Position numbers and translations under genes: made by a program
From: Acidobacteriota bacterium
GTDB taxonomy: Bacteria > Acidobacteriota > Terriglobia > Acidiferrales > UBA7541
Assembly (NCBI GenBank): GCA_003154775.1
Contig: PMES01000026.1
Location: forward strand, 62,001 to 126,000
Direction of reading: 5' to 3'
DNA: 64,000 nt
Notes under the pieces: generated by a model
Told to the model about the DNA's origin: nothing
The model's database searches: none
The model's input: the letters and a program-made list of their open reading frames with translations, nothing else
Part shown: piece after piece, positions 62,775 to 64,000 of the stretch
How positions within the stretch are numbered: position 1 is the stretch's first letter
Layout: the number at the start of each line of letters is the position of its first letter

Positions 62775-63701
62775 GTGAATAAAATCTGCTCGCAATGTGG
62801 CGCAGTGCTCTCCAAGGGCGTGCGCAGGTGTATTTTTTGTGATTCTCCGGAGTCCTATCCCGAGGGGGAGGACTCCCATTCCACACAAGGAAATCTGGCG
62901 CTCAACGCGAAGGCCAACGGGGAATGGCGTGGTGAATTGAACCAGCGCCTCCAGGCCTACCGCGCACGGCGGCGAAAAGTAGGTGCCGGAGAGGGGCAAA
63001 CTGAATTGCCCTTCGAGAGTGGCGCCTCAGCCGAGCCCGAAAACGTCGCGGTCGAGGAGTTTCCTCAGCCCGATGAGACGTTCACGAAACGCGACGACTT
63101 TGCGTTTACCGTGGCGATCGGACGACCTCCACGGAAACAGGAACCCGTGGAAACGCGACTCTTGATTGACGTGAGCCTGCCCCCGATACGAGAGGAAGCA
63201 CTCCCAGAACTGCCGGCCGAGAGCGTGACACGGGTCTACTCCGGGGTGTTTCCTGTGGCCTCGATCGAGGAGCGACGAGCAGCAGCAGTGGTGGATGCAG
63301 CATGTCTGGCGTTCGCGTACGGGGGATTCCTTGCGTTGTTCGGCTCGCTGGGAGGTCACTTCACGTTTAGCAAGTTAAGCGCCGCGGTGTGTTTTTTTGC
63401 GTTCGCGTTCGTCTATGTCCAGTACTTCGGGCTGTTCACCATTTTCGGAGGAACCACGCCGGGGATGATGGTGCGAGGCCTGCAGGTGGTCAGCTTTTCG
63501 GGAGAGAACCCGACGGCGAAGCAATACTTCCAGCGCGCGCTGGGCTACATGCTATCGGCTGGTACTCTATTTCTAGGATTTCTTTGGGCCATCTGGGACG
63601 AAGACGCTCTCACCTGGCATGACCGGCTCTCACGGACGTATCTCACCTCGCCCGAGACTCTTGCTGAGTCGGATGCCACGGACGCCGCCGCCGCTCGATA
63701 A
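62775..63701 (+). CDS. RDD-family membrane protein with zinc ribbon
   Basis: 308 aa. Zinc ribbon CSQCG...CIFC at the N-terminus (residues 4-22), a disordered acidic/Pro linker (about 23-150), then the RDD domain of three to four helices starting EERRAAAVVDAACLAF and ending DALTWHDRLSRTYL. The GTG 62775 puts the ribbon at the N-terminus; in-frame TTG 62697 and GTG 62745 are alternatives. RDD proteins are thought to be transporters or scaffolds. Confidence 0.75.
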   Translation: MNKICSQCGAVLSKGVRRCIFCDSPESYPEGEDSHSTQGNLALNAKANGEWRGELNQRLQAYRARRRKVGAGEGQTELPFESGASAEPENVAVEEFPQPDETFTKRDDFAFTVAIGRPPRKQEPVETRLLIDVSLPPIREEALPELPAESVTRVYSGVFPVASIEERRAAAVVDAACLAFAYGGFLALFGSLGGHFTFSKLSAAVCFFAFAFVYVQYFGLFTIFGGTTPGMMVRGLQVVSFSGENPTAKQYFQRALGYMLSAGTLFLGFLWAIWDEDALTWHDRLSRTYLTSPETLAESDATDAAAAR

Positions 63702-63766
63702 GGCCACGTCCACGCGAGTTGAGGCAATCGCAAGTAAATACAGCGGCTTCGACCGCACAATGCAGC

Positions 63767-64000
63767 TCAGTCGGTCTCGGCCTTTTTCTTAGCGACTTTT
63801 TCGTCGGAGAAGATCTTGCCGTCGCGAATGAAAATGACGCGGTGGGCGTGCTGCGCGATATCCATTTCGTGCGTAACCAATATGATGGTATTGCCCTGGC
63901 GGTGCAGATTCTCAAACAAGGCCATGATCTCTTCGCCCGTTTTGGAGTCGAGATTGCCCGTGGGCTCGTCGGCGAGCACGATAGAGGGATTGTTGACGAG
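63767..64000 (-). CDS. ABC transporter ATP-binding protein, LolD/MacB type (5' end outside window)
   Basis: C-terminal 77 residues of an ATPase. The reading frame is open to the window edge. Walker B is [18 protein letters not shown] and the switch His in [23 protein letters not shown] is the hallmark of LolD/MacB/FtsE-like ATPases for lipoproteins, macrolides or cell division. The Lys/Glu-rich C-terminus [10 protein letters not shown] is unusual. The partner permease would lie right of the window. Confidence 0.88.
   Translation of the reverse strand, partial: LVNNPSIVLADEPTGNLDSKTGEEIMALFENLHRQGNTIILVTHEMDIAQHAHRVIFIRDGKIFSDEKVAKKKAETD

Overview
The window reads as a chromosomal segment of a GC-rich diderm bacterium, most likely an Acidobacteriota (Terriglobia-like) member. 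This is inference. It rests on the outer-membrane genes (BamA/TamA-type barrel, TamB, porin), the hopanoid gene hpnH, several acidobacterial-style small secreted proteins, and the phosphate and arginine gene orders. Most genes are housekeeping or regulatory. There is no prophage, CRISPR array, insertion sequence or rRNA operon.

Layout. 1-10.5 kb is a phosphate-starvation cluster: phoB (cut by the window edge), phoR, a first phoU, a phosphate-selective-type porin, pstSCAB and a second phoU. PhoR/PhoB sense low phosphate, the Pst transporter imports it, and PhoU couples the two; a PhoB-box-like direct repeat lies upstream of pstS. 10.5-13.1 kb holds a membrane protein and a scar where an ABC-ATPase gene and an amidohydrolase gene have each lost their 3' part. 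13.3-18.1 kb holds small hypothetical proteins, a beta-hydroxyacid-type dehydrogenase, a DapB-like dehydrogenase, a pterin dehydratase and a flippase-like protein. 18.3-21.1 kb is a pseudo-receiver protein followed by a hybrid sensor kinase. 21.4-24.4 kb has a candidate structured RNA with its own promoter and terminator, a lone ABC ATPase, a DUF4870-type protein and an unrecognised protein.

24.4-30 kb carries 2-oxoglutarate dehydrogenase E1 and a ligase-ACP-acyltransferase fusion. 30-35 kb has hpnH, a cold-shock protein with a terminator in its leader, a Tudor-like protein, lipA, an L13e-like small protein and an RRM RNA-binding protein. 35.3-42.8 kb is one leftward arginine operon, argR-C-B-F-G-H-J, driven by a sigma70-type promoter overlapped by an ARG-box palindrome. 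43-57 kb includes a Cys/Met PLP enzyme, an envelope operon (POTRA-rich barrel, SurA-like chaperone, TamB), pcm plus a GT2 glycosyltransferase, and a three-gene module (membrane protein, winged-helix regulator, cis-prenyltransferase) flanked by two related palindromes. 57-64 kb has a NUDIX hydrolase, a LysW-like zinc ribbon with a hyperacidic tail, secreted carboxypeptidase-regulatory-like proteins, a lipid kinase, a tRNA with a CAU anticodon, a 46-residue protein, an RDD protein and the end of a LolD/MacB-type ATPase.

The strongest candidates for something little described are the operator-bounded membrane protein/regulator/cis-prenyltransferase module, the LysW-like hyperacidic protein, and the promoter-RNA-terminator unit before the lone ABC ATPase.
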